Below, piece after piece: positions 24,708-35,404 of a stretch of 64,000 nt of DNA. Origin of the DNA: an uncultured Lactobacillus sp. (GTDB lineage: Bacteria; Bacillota; Bacilli; Lactobacillales; Lactobacillaceae). The position numbers were made by a program, and so were the translations under genes. The stretch spans positions 35,335-99,334 of the forward strand of contig NZ_CAJURR010000003.1 of the NCBI RefSeq assembly GCF_910589175.1. The letters are read 5' to 3'. The notes under the pieces are model-generated. The model had not been told where the DNA came from. It saw only the letters and a program-made list of their open reading frames with translations, and did no database searches. Positions within the stretch are counted from its first letter, which is position 1. Each line of letters starts with the position of its first letter.

Positions 24708-25061
24708 ATGGCAGAACAAATTAGTTCAGCTAAAGCTGAAGCAAGAACAGTTCGCATCGCTCCTAGAAAAGCCCGTTTGGTAGTAGACCTTATTCGTGGA
24801 AAGAGTGTTGCTGAAGCTCTCGCAATCTTACAATTTACGCCAAGAGCTGCTTCCCCAATCGTTGAAAAAGTATTGAAGTCAGCTATTGCAAATGCTGAAC
24901 ACAACTACGATCTTGAAAGTGCAAATCTTTACGTATCAGAAGCATACGTTAACGAAGGTGCAACTTTAAAGAGATTCCGTCCACGTGCTAAGGGTATGGC
25001 TTCTCCAATTAACAAGAGAACTAGCCACGTAGTAGTTGTAGTATCTGAGAAGAACGATTAA
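24708..25061 (+). CDS. rplV: 50S ribosomal protein L22
   Basis: L22 extends a hairpin into the exit tunnel and affects macrolide binding. It has 117 residues, with [17 protein letters not shown] and the hairpin end [26 protein letters not shown] precedes it. Confidence 0.98.
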   Translation: MAEQISSAKAEARTVRIAPRKARLVVDLIRGKSVAEALAILQFTPRAASPIVEKVLKSAIANAEHNYDLESANLYVSEAYVNEGATLKRFRPRAKGMASPINKRTSHVVVVVSEKND

Positions 25062-25075
25062 GGGAGGTAAATTTA

Positions 25076-25744
25076 ATGGGTCAAAAGATTAACCCAAATG
25101 GTTTCCGTCTCGGTGTTAACCGTGATTGGGAAGCAAAGTGGTATGCAGACAAAAACTACGCTGACACTTTAAATGAAGATTTACGTATTAGAAAGTTCAT
25201 CTCTGAAAAGTTAGCTGATGCATCTGTTTCCACTGTGGAAATTGAACGTGCTGCAAACAGAATTAACATTTCTATCCACACTGCTAAGCCAGGTATGGTT
25301 ATTGGTAAAGGTGGTAAGGAAGTTGAAGCTTTAAGAAAACAACTTAGTGCTTTAACTAACAAGAACGTTCACATTAATATTGTTGAAATTAAGAAGCCTG
25401 ATTTAGATGCTAAATTAGTAGGCGAAGGCATTGCTCGCCAACTTGAAGCAAGAATTGCATTTAGACGTGCAACTCGTCAAGCAACTCAAAGATCTATGCG
25501 TTCTGGTGCTAAAGGCATCAAGGTTCAAACCGCTGGTCGTTTGAATGGTGCTGATATGGCAAGAAGAGAATGGCATACTGAAGGTAGTGTTCCACTTCAT
25601 ACTTTAAGAGCAGATATTGATTATGCTTGGGTAGAAGCTGCAACTACTTATGGTCAAATTGGTGTTAAGGTTTGGATTAACCGTGGTGAAATTTTACCAC
25701 AACGTAAGAACAAACCTTCTAAGAAAGCGAAGGGAGGAAACTAA
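25076..25744 (+). CDS. rpsC: 30S ribosomal protein S3
   Basis: S3 is part of the mRNA entry tunnel and its helicase. It has 222 residues with the KH-type domain [18 protein letters not shown] and the S3_C domain ([20 protein letters not shown]). The GGGAGG site of rplP lies within its last codons. Confidence 0.98.
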   Translation: MGQKINPNGFRLGVNRDWEAKWYADKNYADTLNEDLRIRKFISEKLADASVSTVEIERAANRINISIHTAKPGMVIGKGGKEVEALRKQLSALTNKNVHINIVEIKKPDLDAKLVGEGIARQLEARIAFRRATRQATQRSMRSGAKGIKVQTAGRLNGADMARREWHTEGSVPLHTLRADIDYAWVEAATTYGQIGVKVWINRGEILPQRKNKPSKKAKGGN

Positions 25745-25746
25745 TA

Positions 25747-26184
25747 GTGTTAGTACCTAAGCGTGTAAAGCACCGTCGTGAATTCCGTGGTAAAATGCGC
25801 GGTGAAGCCAAAGGCGGAAAGACCATTGCATTTGGTGAATATGGTTTAGAAGCTGTTGAATCTCACTGGATTACTAATAGACAAATCGAAGCTGCTCGTA
25901 TTGCTATGACTCGTTTCATGAAGCGTGGCGGTAAAGTTTGGATTAGAATCTTCCCACAAAAATCCTACACTGCAAAAGGTGTTGGTGTTCGTATGGGTTC
26001 CGGTAAAGGTGCACCAGCTGGTTGGGTAGCTGTTGTTAAAAGAGGCAAGATTATGTTTGAAATCGGTGGCGTTTCAGAAGACGTTGCTCGTGAAGCTTTA
26101 AGACTTGCTTCAAACAAGCTTCCAATTAAGACTAAGTTTGTTAAGAAGAGTTCGGAAGTAGGTGGCGAATCTAATGAAGGCTAA
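25747..26184 (+). CDS. rplP: 50S ribosomal protein L16
   Basis: L16 organises the A-site tRNA elbow region on the 50S. It has 145 residues with [17 protein letters not shown] at the start and [16 protein letters not shown] in the loop. The start is a GTG only two bases after the rpsC stop, so coupling is likely. The end overlaps rpmC by 11 bases. Confidence 0.97.
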   Translation: MLVPKRVKHRREFRGKMRGEAKGGKTIAFGEYGLEAVESHWITNRQIEAARIAMTRFMKRGGKVWIRIFPQKSYTAKGVGVRMGSGKGAPAGWVAVVKRGKIMFEIGGVSEDVAREALRLASNKLPIKTKFVKKSSEVGGESNEG

Positions 26185-26371
26185 AGATATCAGAGCATTA
26201 ACCACTGATCAAATGTTAGAAAAGGAAAAGCAATATAAAGAAGAACTTTTTAATTTGCGTTTCCAACAAGCAACGGGTCAATTAGAGAACACCGCTCGCT
26301 TGAGACAAGTCCGCAAGAACATTGCTAGAATTAAGACAATTCTTAGCGAAAAAGAATTGAGCAAGAATTAG
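26174..26371 (+). CDS. rpmC: 50S ribosomal protein L29
   Basis: L29 is a small helical protein near the tunnel exit. The ATG at 26174 gives 65 residues starting [19 protein letters not shown], the normal length; the GTG at 26162 would add four residues not found in the family. The gene starts inside rplP in another frame, with AGGTGG as its site. Confidence 0.95.
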   Translation: MKAKDIRALTTDQMLEKEKQYKEELFNLRFQQATGQLENTARLRQVRKNIARIKTILSEKELSKN

Positions 26372-26393
26372 TTAACGGAAGGGAGTTATTAAC

Positions 26394-26660
26394 TTGAGCG
26401 AAACTAACGAAAGAAATAATCGTCACGTATACCAAGGTCGAGTTGTTTCTGACAAGATGGATAAGACTATTACAGTTGTTGTAGATACCTACAAGAACCA
26501 CCCTGTTTATAAGAAGCGTATCAAGTACTCAAAGAAGTATTACGCTCACGATGAAAACAACGAAGCTAAGATTGGCGATACTGTTCGTATCATGGAAACC
26601 CGTCCATTATCACATGCGAAGCGTTACCGTCTAACTAAGATTGTTAAGAAGTCAATTTAA
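26394..26660 (+). CDS. rpsQ: 30S ribosomal protein S17
   Basis: S17 is an OB-fold primary 16S-binding protein. It has 88 residues with [18 protein letters not shown] and the MKTRPLS-like [14 protein letters not shown]. The start is a TTG behind GAAGGGAG. Confidence 0.97.
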   Translation: MSETNERNNRHVYQGRVVSDKMDKTITVVVDTYKNHPVYKKRIKYSKKYYAHDENNEAKIGDTVRIMETRPLSHAKRYRLTKIVKKSI

Positions 26661-26693
26661 TTACGCGGATTTTATTGAGGGGAGGATAAACTA

Positions 26694-27062
26694 GTGATCC
26701 AACACGAAAGCCGTTTAAAGGTTGCTGACAACTCCGGTGCAAGAGAACTCCTAGTTATCAAGATTTTAGGTGGTTCTAAGCGTAAGACCGGTAATATTGG
26801 TGATATCGTAGTTGCTGCTGTTAAACAAGCAACACCAGGTGGCGTTGTCAAAAAAGGTGATGTTGTAAAAGCAGTTATTGTTAGAACAAAATCAGGTGCA
26901 CGCCGTGAAGATGGTTCATACATCAAGTTCGACGAAAATGCAGCAGTTGTAATTAATGCTGATAAGAGTCCTCGTGGAACTCGTATTTTTGGGCCTGTAG
27001 CCCGTGAACTGCGTGAGCACGATTTCATGAAGATCGTATCTCTTGCTCCTGAAGTCTTATAA
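26694..27062 (+). CDS. rplN: 50S ribosomal protein L14
   Basis: L14 forms an intersubunit bridge and is bound by the silencing factor RsfS. It has 122 residues with [19 protein letters not shown] and [19 protein letters not shown]. The start is a GTG behind GGGGAGGA. It opens what is the spc operon in Escherichia coli; no terminator separates it from the S10 genes here. Confidence 0.98.
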   Translation: MIQHESRLKVADNSGARELLVIKILGGSKRKTGNIGDIVVAAVKQATPGGVVKKGDVVKAVIVRTKSGARREDGSYIKFDENAAVVINADKSPRGTRIFGPVARELREHDFMKIVSLAPEVL

Positions 27063-27082
27063 TTTTTTAGGGAGGTGCACTG

Positions 27083-27319
27083 ATGTTTGTTAAAACAGGT
27101 GACAAAGTAAAAGTTATTGCCGGTAAAGATAAAGGCAAAGAAGGCACTGTACTTTCAGTCAACGCCAAGACTAACCGTATCGTTGTCAAAGGTGTTAATA
27201 AGATCAAAAAGCATGAGAAACCTTCACAAACCAACGCTAATGGTGGTGTGGTAGAAAAAGAAGGTTCTATCCATGCATCTAATGTAAAAGTTATTGCTAA
27301 AAAAGAAGATAACAAATAG
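27083..27319 (+). CDS. rplX: 50S ribosomal protein L24
   Basis: L24 is an assembly-initiating KOW-domain protein. It has 78 residues with [19 protein letters not shown] at the start, the KOW motif. GGGAGGTG precedes the ATG. Confidence 0.97.
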   Translation: MFVKTGDKVKVIAGKDKGKEGTVLSVNAKTNRIVVKGVNKIKKHEKPSQTNANGGVVEKEGSIHASNVKVIAKKEDNK

Positions 27320-27333
27320 GAGGGAGGACGCAC

Positions 27334-27876
27334 ATGGCAAACAGTTTAGTAGAAAAATACTCAAATGAAATCGCACCAGCTATGAACAAAAAGTTTAATT
27401 ACGATTCAGTTATGGAAATTCCTAAGATTGATAAAATCGTTTTAAACATGGGTGTCGGTGATGCAGTTTCTAATGCAAAAAATCTTGATGAAGCTGTAGA
27501 AGAATTGACTTTAATCTCAGGTCAAAAGCCTTTGATTACTAAAGCTAAGAAATCAATCGCAAACTTCCGTTTACGTGAAGGTATGTCTATTGGTGCTAAG
27601 GTAACTCTTAGAGGCGATAGAATGTACGATTTCTTGTACAAATTAATCAACGTTTCTCTTCCTCGAGTTCGTGATTTCCGTGGAATTAGTTCTAGATCAT
27701 TTGATGGTCGTGGTAACTACACTTTAGGTATCAAAGAACAATTAATTTTCCCAGAAATTGATTACGACAAGGTAAACCGTGTTAGAGGTTTGGACGTTGT
27801 TATTGTAACTACTGCCAATACAGATGAAGAAGCTCGTGAACTTCTTACTGAGTTTGGTATGCCTTTTGCTAAATAA
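27334..27876 (+). CDS. rplE: 50S ribosomal protein L5
   Basis: L5 binds 5S rRNA and contacts the P-site tRNA and S13. It has 180 residues with [12 protein letters not shown] and [29 protein letters not shown] precedes the ATG. Confidence 0.98.
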   Translation: MANSLVEKYSNEIAPAMNKKFNYDSVMEIPKIDKIVLNMGVGDAVSNAKNLDEAVEELTLISGQKPLITKAKKSIANFRLREGMSIGAKVTLRGDRMYDFLYKLINVSLPRVRDFRGISSRSFDGRGNYTLGIKEQLIFPEIDYDKVNRVRGLDVVIVTTANTDEEARELLTEFGMPFAK

Positions 27877-27890
27877 TTTGGAGGACATTA

Positions 27891-28076
27891 ATGGCTAAAA
27901 CATCACAAATCGTCAGAAATCATCGTCCTGCTAAGTTTTCATCTCGTGAATACACTCGTTGCGAGAGATGTGGCCGTCCACACTCTGTTTACCGCAAGTT
28001 CAAATTATGCCGTATTTGCTTAAAAGACTTAGCACACAAGGGTCAAATTCCTGGTGTTAAAAAGGCAAGTTGGTAA
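27891..28076 (+). CDS. rpsN: 30S ribosomal protein S14, zinc type
   Basis: S14 is a head protein. This is the short 61-residue zinc-binding form with C24, C27, C40 and C43 (CERC and CRIC). Many Gram-positives also keep a longer zinc-free paralogue elsewhere for zinc starvation; that gene is not in this window. Confidence 0.98.
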   Translation: MAKTSQIVRNHRPAKFSSREYTRCERCGRPHSVYRKFKLCRICLKDLAHKGQIPGVKKASW

Positions 28077-28100
28077 TTAACGGTAAAGGAGGCAAATTAA

Positions 28101-28499
28101 ATGGTCATGACAGATCCTATTGCAGATTACTTGACTAGAATTAGAAATGCTAATATGGCAAAGCACACTTCTGTTGAGATTCCTGCATCATCAATGAAGA
28201 AATCACTTAGTGAAATCTTAAAGAACGAAGGCTTTATTCGCGATTACCAAGTTGAAGATGACAACAAACAAGGTATGATCAAGATTTTCTTGAAGTACGG
28301 TCCTAATAACGAACGCGTTATTTCAGGTTTAAAGCGTATTTCTAAGCCTGGTTTAAGAAACTATGTAAGTGCTGAAAACTTACCAAAAGTTCTTAATGGT
28401 CTTGGTATTGCTATCATTTCTACTTCTGCAGGTGTGATTACTGATAAAGAAGCTAGAGAAAAGAACGTCGGCGGCGAAGTTATTGCTTACGTTTGGTAA
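28101..28499 (+). CDS. rpsH: 30S ribosomal protein S8
   Basis: S8 binds the central 16S domain; in Escherichia coli it represses the spc operon at rplE. It has 132 residues with [16 protein letters not shown], and [16 protein letters not shown] at the end. AAGGAGG favours the ATG at 28101 over the one at 28107. Confidence 0.98.
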   Translation: MVMTDPIADYLTRIRNANMAKHTSVEIPASSMKKSLSEILKNEGFIRDYQVEDDNKQGMIKIFLKYGPNNERVISGLKRISKPGLRNYVSAENLPKVLNGLGIAIISTSAGVITDKEAREKNVGGEVIAYVW

Positions 28500-28523
28500 T
28501 TTTGACAGAAAGGAGAACTATTA

Positions 28524-29054
28524 ATGAGCCGAATTGGTTTAAAGGTCATCGAGGTTCCTGAAAAGGTCACAGTTACCAAGAATGGTGACGACATCACTGT
28601 TAAGGGACCAAAAGGTGAATTAACTAGATACTTTGATCCACGCATTACCTTTGAACAAAAAGATGGAGAAATTCATTTTAGTCGTTCAAGTGAAGCTGAT
28701 AAAGCTCTTCACGGTACTGAAAGAGCAAACCTTGCTTCCATGATTGAAGGTGTAACTGATGGATATGTTAAGAAGTTAACTTTAGTTGGTGTTGGATACC
28801 GTGCAGTTGCACAAGGTAAGAAATTAACTTTAAATGTTGGTTACTCTCACCCAGTTGAATTTGAAGCACCAGAAGGTATTACTGTTAAAACTCCATCAGC
28901 AACTTCAATTGAAATCGAAGGTATTTCAAAACAAGTTGTTGGTCAATTTGCGGCAGAAATTCGTGACGTTCGTCCACCAGAACCTTACAAGGGCAAAGGT
29001 ATTCGTTACGAAGATGAATATGTACGTCGCAAGGAAGGTAAGACTGGTAAATAA
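28524..29054 (+). CDS. rplF: 50S ribosomal protein L6
   Basis: L6 lies near the factor-binding site of the 50S. It has 176 residues made of two similar domains, with the conserved end [26 protein letters not shown] precedes the ATG. Confidence 0.98.
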
Positions 29055-29081
29055 TAAATAGAAAATTTTTGAGGTGAAATT

Positions 29082-29441
29082 GTGATTTCTAAACCAGATA
29101 AAAACAAATTACGCTTAAAGCGTCATAAACGTATTCGTGGAAAGATTTCTGGTACTGCTGAGCGCCCACGCTTAAGTGTTTTCCGTTCAAACAAAAACAT
29201 CTACGCTCAATTAATTGATGATGTAGAGGGTGTAACGCTTGCAAGTGCCTCAACAAATGATAAAAATATTTCAGCAGAAGGTTCTAAGATGGAACAAGCT
29301 GCTGAAGTAGGTAAAGCTTTAGCTGAAACTGCTGCTAAGAAGAACATCAAGAGTGTTGTATTTGACAGAAGTGGTTACTTATACCATGGTCGTGTTCAAG
29401 CTCTTGCTGATGCAGCACGTGAAAACGGATTAGAATTCTAG
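29082..29441 (+). CDS. rplR: 50S ribosomal protein L18
   Basis: L18 binds 5S rRNA. It has 119 residues with the basic N-terminus [19 protein letters not shown] and the end [13 protein letters not shown]. The start is a GTG behind TGAGGTG. Confidence 0.97.
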
Positions 29442-29458
29442 GAAAGGAGAATTAACTA

Positions 29459-29983
29459 ATGGCAAACCGCAACGATTCTCGTAGAGATTCTCGTAAAGAT
29501 CGTAAAAAAGACGATATTGAAGATCAATTAGTAGCAATTAACCGGATCACCAAGGTTGTTAAGGGTGGTCGTCGCATGAGATTTGCTGCTGTTGTAATCG
29601 TCGGCGATAGAAAAGGTCATGTAGGTTTTGGTACTGGTAAGGCTCAAGAAGTCCCAGAAGCTATCCGCAAGGCTGTTGAAGCTGGTAAAAAGAGAATGAT
29701 TAAGGTACCTACTGTTGGTACTACTATTCCACATGAAGTTATGGGCCATTACGGTTCTGGTAACATTATGTTGAAGCCTGCTGAAGCTGGTTCTGGTGTT
29801 GCTGCTGGTGGTGCTGTTCGTATTATCATGGATTTAGCAGGTATTTCAGATGTTACTTCTAAATCACTTGGTTCAAATACACCAATCAATGTTATCCGTG
29901 CTACTATGGACGGTTTGAGTAAATTAAAGACTCGTGAAGATGTTTTGAAGCTTCGTGAGTCAGCAAAAAGCTTAGAAGATTAA
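29459..29983 (+). CDS. rpsE: 30S ribosomal protein S5
   Basis: S5 acts in accuracy and mRNA unwinding. It has 174 residues; the N-terminal double-stranded RNA-binding fold contains [20 protein letters not shown] and the second domain [16 protein letters not shown]. The first 20 residues are a charged, repetitive extension ([16 protein letters not shown]). Confidence 0.98.
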   Translation: MANRNDSRRDSRKDRKKDDIEDQLVAINRITKVVKGGRRMRFAAVVIVGDRKGHVGFGTGKAQEVPEAIRKAVEAGKKRMIKVPTVGTTIPHEVMGHYGSGNIMLKPAEAGSGVAAGGAVRIIMDLAGISDVTSKSLGSNTPINVIRATMDGLSKLKTREDVLKLRESAKSLED

Positions 29984-29995
29984 GGAGATTAAATA

Positions 29996-30178
29996 ATGGA
30001 TTTAAAAGTTACCTTAATTAAAAGCGTCGCACACCGTCTTCCAAAACAAAGAAAAATTGTTAAAGCTCTTGGTCTTGGTAAGGTAAATAGCACTGTTGTT
30101 CTTCCAGACAACGCTGCAACTCGTGGCGCTTTATTGAAGATTGCTCACCTGATCTCAGTTGAAGAGGTTAATAAGTAA
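29996..30178 (+). CDS. rpmD: 50S ribosomal protein L30
   Basis: L30 is a small 50S protein absent from some lineages. It has 60 residues starting [26 protein letters not shown] precedes the ATG. It lies between rpsE and rplO, as in most bacteria. Confidence 0.96.
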
Positions 30179-30203
30179 TTAGAATCCAAGGAGGTGCCAA
30201 TTA

Positions 30204-30644
30204 ATGAAGCTTAATGAATTAAAACCAAATGAAGGTTCACGTCGCAACAGAAAACGTGTTGGTCGTGGTACTTCTAGTGGTTACGGTAAAACTGCTGGTC
30301 GTGGACAAAAGGGTCAATTAGCTCGTACTGGTGGTAAGACTCGTTTAGGTTTCGAAGGTGGTCAAATGCCATTATTCAGAAGAATGCCTAAGCGTGGTTT
30401 CAAGAACGTTAACCGCAAAGAATACGCTATTATTAATTTAAATGATTTAAACAGATTTGATGATGGTAGCGAAGTAACTATCGATACATTGAAATCATCA
30501 GGTTTAGTTAAAAAAGAACTTGCAGGAGTTAAGTTGTTAGCTAACGGTGAATTAAAGGTTAAGTTAACTGTAAAAGTTAACAAAGCCTCAGAAGCTGCTA
30601 AGAAAGCTGTTGAAGCCGCTGGCGGAACTGTTGAGGTGATCTAA
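30204..30644 (+). CDS. rplO: 50S ribosomal protein L15
   Basis: L15 is a late assembly protein. It has 146 residues with the glycine-rich basic start [19 protein letters not shown]. Its TAA overlaps the secY ATG by one base, so the two are coupled. Confidence 0.98.
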   Translation: MKLNELKPNEGSRRNRKRVGRGTSSGYGKTAGRGQKGQLARTGGKTRLGFEGGQMPLFRRMPKRGFKNVNRKEYAIINLNDLNRFDDGSEVTIDTLKSSGLVKKELAGVKLLANGELKVKLTVKVNKASEAAKKAVEAAGGTVEVI

Positions 30645-31939
30645 TGTTCTCGACCTTGAAGAACGCCTTTAAGGATAAAGATATTAGATCAAAAATCTTC
30701 TTTACTCTCTTTATCCTATTGCTTTATCGAATCGGAGCTAATATAACAGTTCCGGGTGTTAATGCAAAAGCTATTACACGGGTTGCACAAACTGGTTTAG
30801 TCCCAATGTTGGATACAGTTAGTGGTGGTGGATTAGATACTTATTCTATCTTTTCATTAGGCGTTTCACCTTATATCACTGCCCAAATTGTCATTCAATT
30901 ACTCCAAATGGATATTGTTCCTAAGTTAGTTGAGTGGGGGAAACAAGGAGAAGTCGGAAGACGAAAAACAAATCAGGTAACGCGCTATCTTACTTTAGTC
31001 GTTGCTTTTGTTCAAAGTCTAGGAATTACTCTTGGTTTTAACGTTTTAACTGAAATGGGTTTGGTTAAAACGCAAACTCCTCAAACCTATATTGAGATTG
31101 CCATTATTATGACTGCTGGGACAATGCTTTTGACCTGGCTAGGTGATGAAATTACTGATAAAGGGCTAGGAAATGGTGTATCTGTTATTATTTTTGCAGG
31201 TATCATTGCTCGCCTTCCAAATGGAATTTATCAATTATATAAAGATTTCATCATTAATAATAGTGCTAGCGATCGTTGGCAAGGGATTTTGTTCTTCATC
31301 GCGATCATTATTGCCATTTTACTAGTAACTCAATTTGTTACATGGTTTCAACAAGCTGATTTACGAGTACCTATTCAATATACTCGTAGAGCAGCAACAA
31401 GTGGCTCCGAAAGTTTCCTACCATTAAAGGTTAACGTGTCTGGAGTTATTCCAGTTATTTTTGCCAGTTCCTTTATTATTACACCAGCTACAATTTTGAT
31501 GGCTTTCCAAAGATCCCATGGAAATGAACAATGGTTTAAGATTTGTAATCAAATATTTAGTTTACAAACTACCCCGGGTGCATTGATTTATACACTATTG
31601 ATTATTTTGTTCACTTTCTTCTATGCCTTTGTTCAAGTAAATCCAGAAAAGTTGGCTGAGAACTTGCAAAAGCAAGGAGCCTATATTCCTAGCGTTTGGC
31701 CAGGAAAAGATACACAAAAATATGTATCTAAAATTTTGATTAGATTATCTACAGTAGGTGCGGTATTTTTAGGTCTAGTTGCCTTATTACCACAACTTGC
31801 TACGAATATTTTTGGTTTACCAAGTTCAATTGGTCTTGGTGGAACAAGTCTTTTAATCGTTATTGGTGTGGTTTTAGAATTAGCTCGTCAAGTTGATGGG
31901 TTACTAATGAAACGCGAATACGTTGGATTTATTAGATAG
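30644..31939 (+). CDS. secY: Preprotein translocase channel SecY
   Basis: SecY forms the protein-conducting channel of the Sec system. It has 431 residues and about ten transmembrane helices, with the plug region ([20 protein letters not shown]), the cytosolic loop [13 protein letters not shown] and [21 protein letters not shown]. It is embedded in the ribosomal operon and overlaps rplO. Confidence 0.98.
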   Translation: MFSTLKNAFKDKDIRSKIFFTLFILLLYRIGANITVPGVNAKAITRVAQTGLVPMLDTVSGGGLDTYSIFSLGVSPYITAQIVIQLLQMDIVPKLVEWGKQGEVGRRKTNQVTRYLTLVVAFVQSLGITLGFNVLTEMGLVKTQTPQTYIEIAIIMTAGTMLLTWLGDEITDKGLGNGVSVIIFAGIIARLPNGIYQLYKDFIINNSASDRWQGILFFIAIIIAILLVTQFVTWFQQADLRVPIQYTRRAATSGSESFLPLKVNVSGVIPVIFASSFIITPATILMAFQRSHGNEQWFKICNQIFSLQTTPGALIYTLLIILFTFFYAFVQVNPEKLAENLQKQGAYIPSVWPGKDTQKYVSKILIRLSTVGAVFLGLVALLPQLATNIFGLPSSIGLGGTSLLIVIGVVLELARQVDGLLMKREYVGFIR

Positions 31940-31950
31940 TAAGGATAAAA

Positions 31951-32604
31951 ATGATTAATTTAATTCTTTTAGGTTTGCCTGGTGCAGGCAAAGGAACAGC
32001 TTCTGAAAGCATTGTGGATAAGTATCACTTAGCACATATCTCTACCGGTGATATGTTTAGAGAAGCTATGGCTAATGAAACTCCTGTTGGTTTGGAAGCT
32101 AAAAGTTATATTGATAAGGGAAACTTAGTCCCAGATGAAGTTACAGCTAAGTTAGTTGAAGAACGACTTAAGCAACCCGATACTAAGAACGGATTCATCT
32201 TGGATGGATTTCCAAGAACCACTGTTCAAGCAGAACTTCTTGAAGATATAACTAAACGGTTAGAAAAACCGTTAACTAATGTAATTGCAATTGATGTTGA
32301 TGAAGATGTTTTAATCAAACGTTTATCAGCACGTTACATTTGTAAAAATTGTGGTGCAACTTACAATAAGATTTCAAATCCAACTAAAGTAGAAGGTACT
32401 TGTGATCGTTGCGGAGGACATGAATTTTTCCAACGTGAGGATGACAAGCCAGAAGTTGTTAAAAATCGCTTAGAAGTTAACAAGAAAATGAATACTCCTC
32501 TTCGTGATTTTTATGAAGAAAAAGGAATTCTTTCAACTGTTAACGGTGAACAAACTCCGGAAAAAGTATTTGAAGACATTGACAAAATTTTAAGTAAAGA
32601 CTAG
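31951..32604 (+). CDS. adk: Adenylate kinase, zinc-containing
   Basis: It interconverts AMP, ADP and ATP. The 217 residues show the P-loop GLPGAGKGT near the start, STGDMFR, LDGFPRT, and a long LID with four cysteines (C131, C134, C151, C154) that bind zinc, as in other Gram-positive enzymes. It sits directly after secY, 11 bases apart. Confidence 0.98.
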   Translation: MINLILLGLPGAGKGTASESIVDKYHLAHISTGDMFREAMANETPVGLEAKSYIDKGNLVPDEVTAKLVEERLKQPDTKNGFILDGFPRTTVQAELLEDITKRLEKPLTNVIAIDVDEDVLIKRLSARYICKNCGATYNKISNPTKVEGTCDRCGGHEFFQREDDKPEVVKNRLEVNKKMNTPLRDFYEEKGILSTVNGEQTPEKVFEDIDKILSKD

Positions 32605-32611
32605 TCTGTTA

Positions 32612-32639
32612 TTGTTTTTTTACAATTCCGTGTTATAAT
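32612..32639 (+). promoter_or_regulatory. Internal promoter before infA
   Basis: TTGTTT (32612-32617), 16 bases, then a perfect TATAAT (32634-32639) preceded by TGT. It can give the infA to rplQ genes their own transcript within the larger block. Confidence 0.78.
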
Positions 32640-32677
32640 GCCTAAGTGTGACTATTTGTTCATGTGGAGGAACAATT

Positions 32678-32899
32678 TTGGCAAAAGAAGATGTCATCGA
32701 AGTTGAGGGTAAGGTAGTTGATACCTTACCTAATGCTATGTTTAAAGTTGAATTAGAAAATGGTGCAACTATTTTAGCTCATGTGTCTGGTAAAATTAGA
32801 ATGCACTACATTAGAATTTTACCTGGTGATAGAGTAACAGTTGAATTATCACCATATGATTTAACTAAGGGTAGGATTACGTATCGTTTTATTAAGTAA
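32678..32899 (+). CDS. infA: Translation initiation factor IF-1
   Basis: IF-1 is an OB-fold protein that covers the A site during initiation. The TTG start at 32678 behind TGGAGG gives 73 residues beginning [20 protein letters not shown], the normal size. A GTG at 32648 in the same frame adds ten residues foreign to the family. It has its own promoter. Confidence 0.97.
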
Positions 32900-32913
32900 T
32901 TACGGAGGCAAAC

Positions 32914-33030
32914 ATGAAAGTTAGACCATCTGTTAAACCAATGTGTGAACATTGCAAGATTATCAAAAGACATGGTCGTGTTATGGTGATTTGCTCTGCA
33001 AACCCTAAGCACAAACAACGTCAAGGTTAA
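32914..33030 (+). CDS. rpmJ: 50S ribosomal protein L36
   Basis: This is a 38-residue zinc-binding protein of the 50S. It reads [20 protein letters not shown] onward, with ligands C11, C14, C27 and H33. CGGAGG precedes the ATG. It is in its usual place between infA and rpsM. Confidence 0.97.
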
Positions 33031-33063
33031 TAGTTAGATATTTTTATTAGGAGGTGCAATTTA

Positions 33064-33411
33064 ATGGCACGTATTGCTGGTGTTGACTTACCCAGAAATA
33101 AAAGAGTTGTAGTCGCATTAACTTATATCTATGGTATTGGTGAACCAACTGCAAAAAAGATTTGTAAAGATGCTGGTATTTCTGAAGACATTCGTACTAA
33201 TGACTTGACTCCAGAAGATCAAGAAAAATTACGTAGCGAAGTAGACAAGTACCGTGTTGAAGGTGATCTTCGTCGTGAAGTTAGCCTTAACATCAAGCGT
33301 TTAGTTGAAATTGGCTCATACCGTGGTATTCGTCACCGTCGTGGCTTACCAGTTCGTGGTCAAAATACCAAGAATAATGCTCGTACTCGTAAGGGTTCAA
33401 AGAGAAAATAA
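33064..33411 (+). CDS. rpsM: 30S ribosomal protein S13
   Basis: S13 bridges the 30S head to the 50S and touches P-site tRNA. It has 115 residues with [20 protein letters not shown] and the end [27 protein letters not shown] precedes the ATG. Confidence 0.98.
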   Translation: MARIAGVDLPRNKRVVVALTYIYGIGEPTAKKICKDAGISEDIRTNDLTPEDQEKLRSEVDKYRVEGDLRREVSLNIKRLVEIGSYRGIRHRRGLPVRGQNTKNNARTRKGSKRK

Positions 33412-33435
33412 TTTATTAAATAGGAGGTTAAGTTA

Positions 33436-33825
33436 ATGGCTGCAAAGAAAACAGCACGTAAACGCCGTGTAAAGAAGCATGTTGAAAGCGGCGTTGCTCA
33501 TATTCATTCTACGTTTAACAATACCTTGGTCATGATTACTGATGTACAAGGTAACGCAGTCGCATGGTCTTCCGCTGGTGCTTTAGGTTTTAAGGGTAGT
33601 CGTAAGTCTACACCATTTGCTGCTCAAATGGCCGCAGAAGCAGCTGCAAAGTCTGCAATGGATCAAGGCATGAAGCATGTTGAAGTTTCAGTTAAAGGCC
33701 CAGGTGCAGGTCGTGAAGCTGCTATTAGAGCACTTCAAGCTGCAGGTCTTGAAATCACTGCTATTCGCGACGTTACTCCAGTGCCGCACAACGGTTCCAG
33801 ACCACCAAAACGTCGTCGTGTCTAG
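33436..33825 (+). CDS. rpsK: 30S ribosomal protein S11
   Basis: S11 lies on the platform near the Shine-Dalgarno helix. It has 129 residues, with [18 protein letters not shown] and the terminal [22 protein letters not shown] precedes the ATG. rpsD, often next in other bacteria, is not here. Confidence 0.98.
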   Translation: MAAKKTARKRRVKKHVESGVAHIHSTFNNTLVMITDVQGNAVAWSSAGALGFKGSRKSTPFAAQMAAEAAAKSAMDQGMKHVEVSVKGPGAGREAAIRALQAAGLEITAIRDVTPVPHNGSRPPKRRRV

Positions 33826-33830
33826 TTTAT

Positions 33831-33844
33831 TCCTGCGTGCAGGA
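33831..33844 (+). other. Short hairpin between rpsK and rpoA
   Basis: TCCTGCGTGCAGGA forms a five- or six-pair stem just after the rpsK stop. There is no T-run, so it is not a terminator; it may be an mRNA processing or stability element. Confidence 0.35.
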
Positions 33845-33870
33845 CATTACGTTTTGAAAGGGGCCCAGTA

Positions 33871-34809
33871 ATGATTGAATTTGAAAAACCCAATATTACC
33901 GTAGTAGACCAAGAGGAGGCATACGGTAAGTTTGTTGTCGAACCACTGGAACGCGGTTTCGGGACTACTTTAGGTAACTCACTCCGTCGAGTTTTACTTA
34001 CTTCTATTCCAGGTACGGCACTTTCTTACATTCAGATTGATGGTGTGTTACATGAATTTTCAACAATTCCTGGCGTTAGAGAAGACGTCACGAAGATCAT
34101 TCTTAATTTGAAGAAACTAGAGTTAAAGTCACTCTCAGATGAAGAAAAAATTGCTGAAATCGATGTAACTGGACCAGCAATTGTAACTGCTGCTGATTTG
34201 AAGGTCGACTCTGATATTGAGGTCTTAAATCCAGATCAATATATTTGTAGTATTGCTGATGGTGGCCATTTGCATATGAACGTTGCGATCAAGACTGGTC
34301 GTGGTTATGTTCCCGCAAGTGAAAACAAGACAGATGACATGCCTATTGGTGTCATCCCCGTTGATTCACTCTTCTCACCAATCAAAAAAGTTAACTACCA
34401 AGTTGAAAGTGCTCGTGTTGGTAAGAGAGATGACTATGACAAATTAACTTTAGAAATTTGGACTGATGGTTCAATCACACCTAATGATGCCCTTAGTTTC
34501 GCTGCGAAGATTCTTGTAGAACACTTCAAAGTATTTATGTCTACTGATATGGATGCGCAGTTTGATGATGTAATGGTAGAAAAAGAGGACGATAAGAACG
34601 AAAAGAAGCTTGAGATGACGATCGAAGAGCTTGATTTGTCTGTTCGTTCCTATAACTGCTTGAAACGTGCAGGAATTAATACTGTTCAAGAATTAACTGA
34701 TAAATCTGAAGCAGATATGATGCGCGTACGTAACTTAGGACGTAAGTCATTAGAAGAAGTAAAGAATAAACTTGCCGATCTTGGTCTATCACTTCGTCAA
34801 GATGACTAA
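33871..34809 (+). CDS. rpoA: RNA polymerase alpha subunit
   Basis: The alpha dimer nucleates polymerase assembly. The 312 residues have the N-terminal domain ([20 protein letters not shown]) and a C-terminal domain ([20 protein letters not shown] ... [15 protein letters not shown]) joined by an acidic linker. It lies between rpsK and rplQ, as is standard. Confidence 0.98.
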   Translation: MIEFEKPNITVVDQEEAYGKFVVEPLERGFGTTLGNSLRRVLLTSIPGTALSYIQIDGVLHEFSTIPGVREDVTKIILNLKKLELKSLSDEEKIAEIDVTGPAIVTAADLKVDSDIEVLNPDQYICSIADGGHLHMNVAIKTGRGYVPASENKTDDMPIGVIPVDSLFSPIKKVNYQVESARVGKRDDYDKLTLEIWTDGSITPNDALSFAAKILVEHFKVFMSTDMDAQFDDVMVEKEDDKNEKKLEMTIEELDLSVRSYNCLKRAGINTVQELTDKSEADMMRVRNLGRKSLEEVKNKLADLGLSLRQDD

Positions 34810-34835
34810 GTAGGAATAATAAGGAGGGAAAACTC

Positions 34836-35219
34836 ATGGCATACCGTAAATTAGGTCGCGATAGTGCACACAGAAAAGCAATGCTTAGAGAAATGACTAC
34901 TCAATTGATCATGAACGAACGCATTGTTACTACTGAAACCCGTGCTAAAGAAATCCGTAAAACTACCGAAAAAATGATTACTTTAGGTAAACGCGGTGAT
35001 TTAAGTGCTAGAAGAAAGGCAGCTGCTTTTGTTCGTAATGAAATTGCTGATATTCATGAAGAAAAAGATGCAGTTGTTGTAAAATCAGCACTTCAAAAAC
35101 TTTTCAGTGACATTGCACCTCGTTACAAAGATCGTAATGGTGGTTACACTAGAATGTACAAGTTAGCCAACCCACGTAAAGGTGACGCTGCTCCAATGGT
35201 AATCATTGAATTAGTTTAA
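34836..35219 (+). CDS. rplQ: 50S ribosomal protein L17
   Basis: L17 has 127 residues, with the typical start [18 protein letters not shown] and end [22 protein letters not shown] precedes the ATG. It ends the ribosomal block; a promoter for the next unit begins inside its last codons. Confidence 0.98.
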   Translation: MAYRKLGRDSAHRKAMLREMTTQLIMNERIVTTETRAKEIRKTTEKMITLGKRGDLSARRKAAAFVRNEIADIHEEKDAVVVKSALQKLFSDIAPRYKDRNGGYTRMYKLANPRKGDAAPMVIIELV

Positions 35220-35235
35220 TTAGGTAAAATATAAT
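35207..35235 (+). promoter_or_regulatory. Promoter for the RNA element before ecfA1
   Basis: TTGAAT (35207-35212) and TATAAT (35230-35235) are exactly 17 bases apart, inside and just after the end of rplQ. Transcription should start near 35242. Confidence 0.8.
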
Positions 35236-35241
35236 ATTATT

Positions 35242-35343
35242 TTATAAATCTTTCACAAAAGCGAGAATAAGCGTGATGATGGTGGCTTTTGCCTAGTCTA
35301 GCTTAGATGTTAAATCATCCCTCTTTGTGGATGATTTTTTTTT
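35242..35343 (+). ncRNA. Candidate attenuator or free small RNA between rplQ and ecfA1
   Basis: About 100 bases run from a good promoter to a strong terminator and contain no gene. CAAAAGC (35256-35262) pairs with GCTTTTG (35285-35291) around 22 bases. The terminator stem is AAATCATCC (35312-35320) with GGATGATTT (35329-35337) and nine T. GATGAT at 35275-35280 is complementary to the first terminator arm (ATCATC at 35314-35319), so an alternative fold that prevents termination is possible. That suggests a riboswitch-like leader for ecfA1-ecfA2-ecfT-truA, or a separate small RNA. It matches no motif I can name. Confidence 0.55.
35312..35343 (+). terminator. Terminator before ecfA1
   Basis: A perfect nine-pair stem (AAATCATCC/GGATGATTT) with an eight-base loop is followed by nine T. 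Confidence 0.93.
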
Positions 35344-35404
35344 GCTCTTTTTTTATATATAATTGATACAATGACATATTATGGAAAAAGAGCAGTGAAT
35401 ATTT

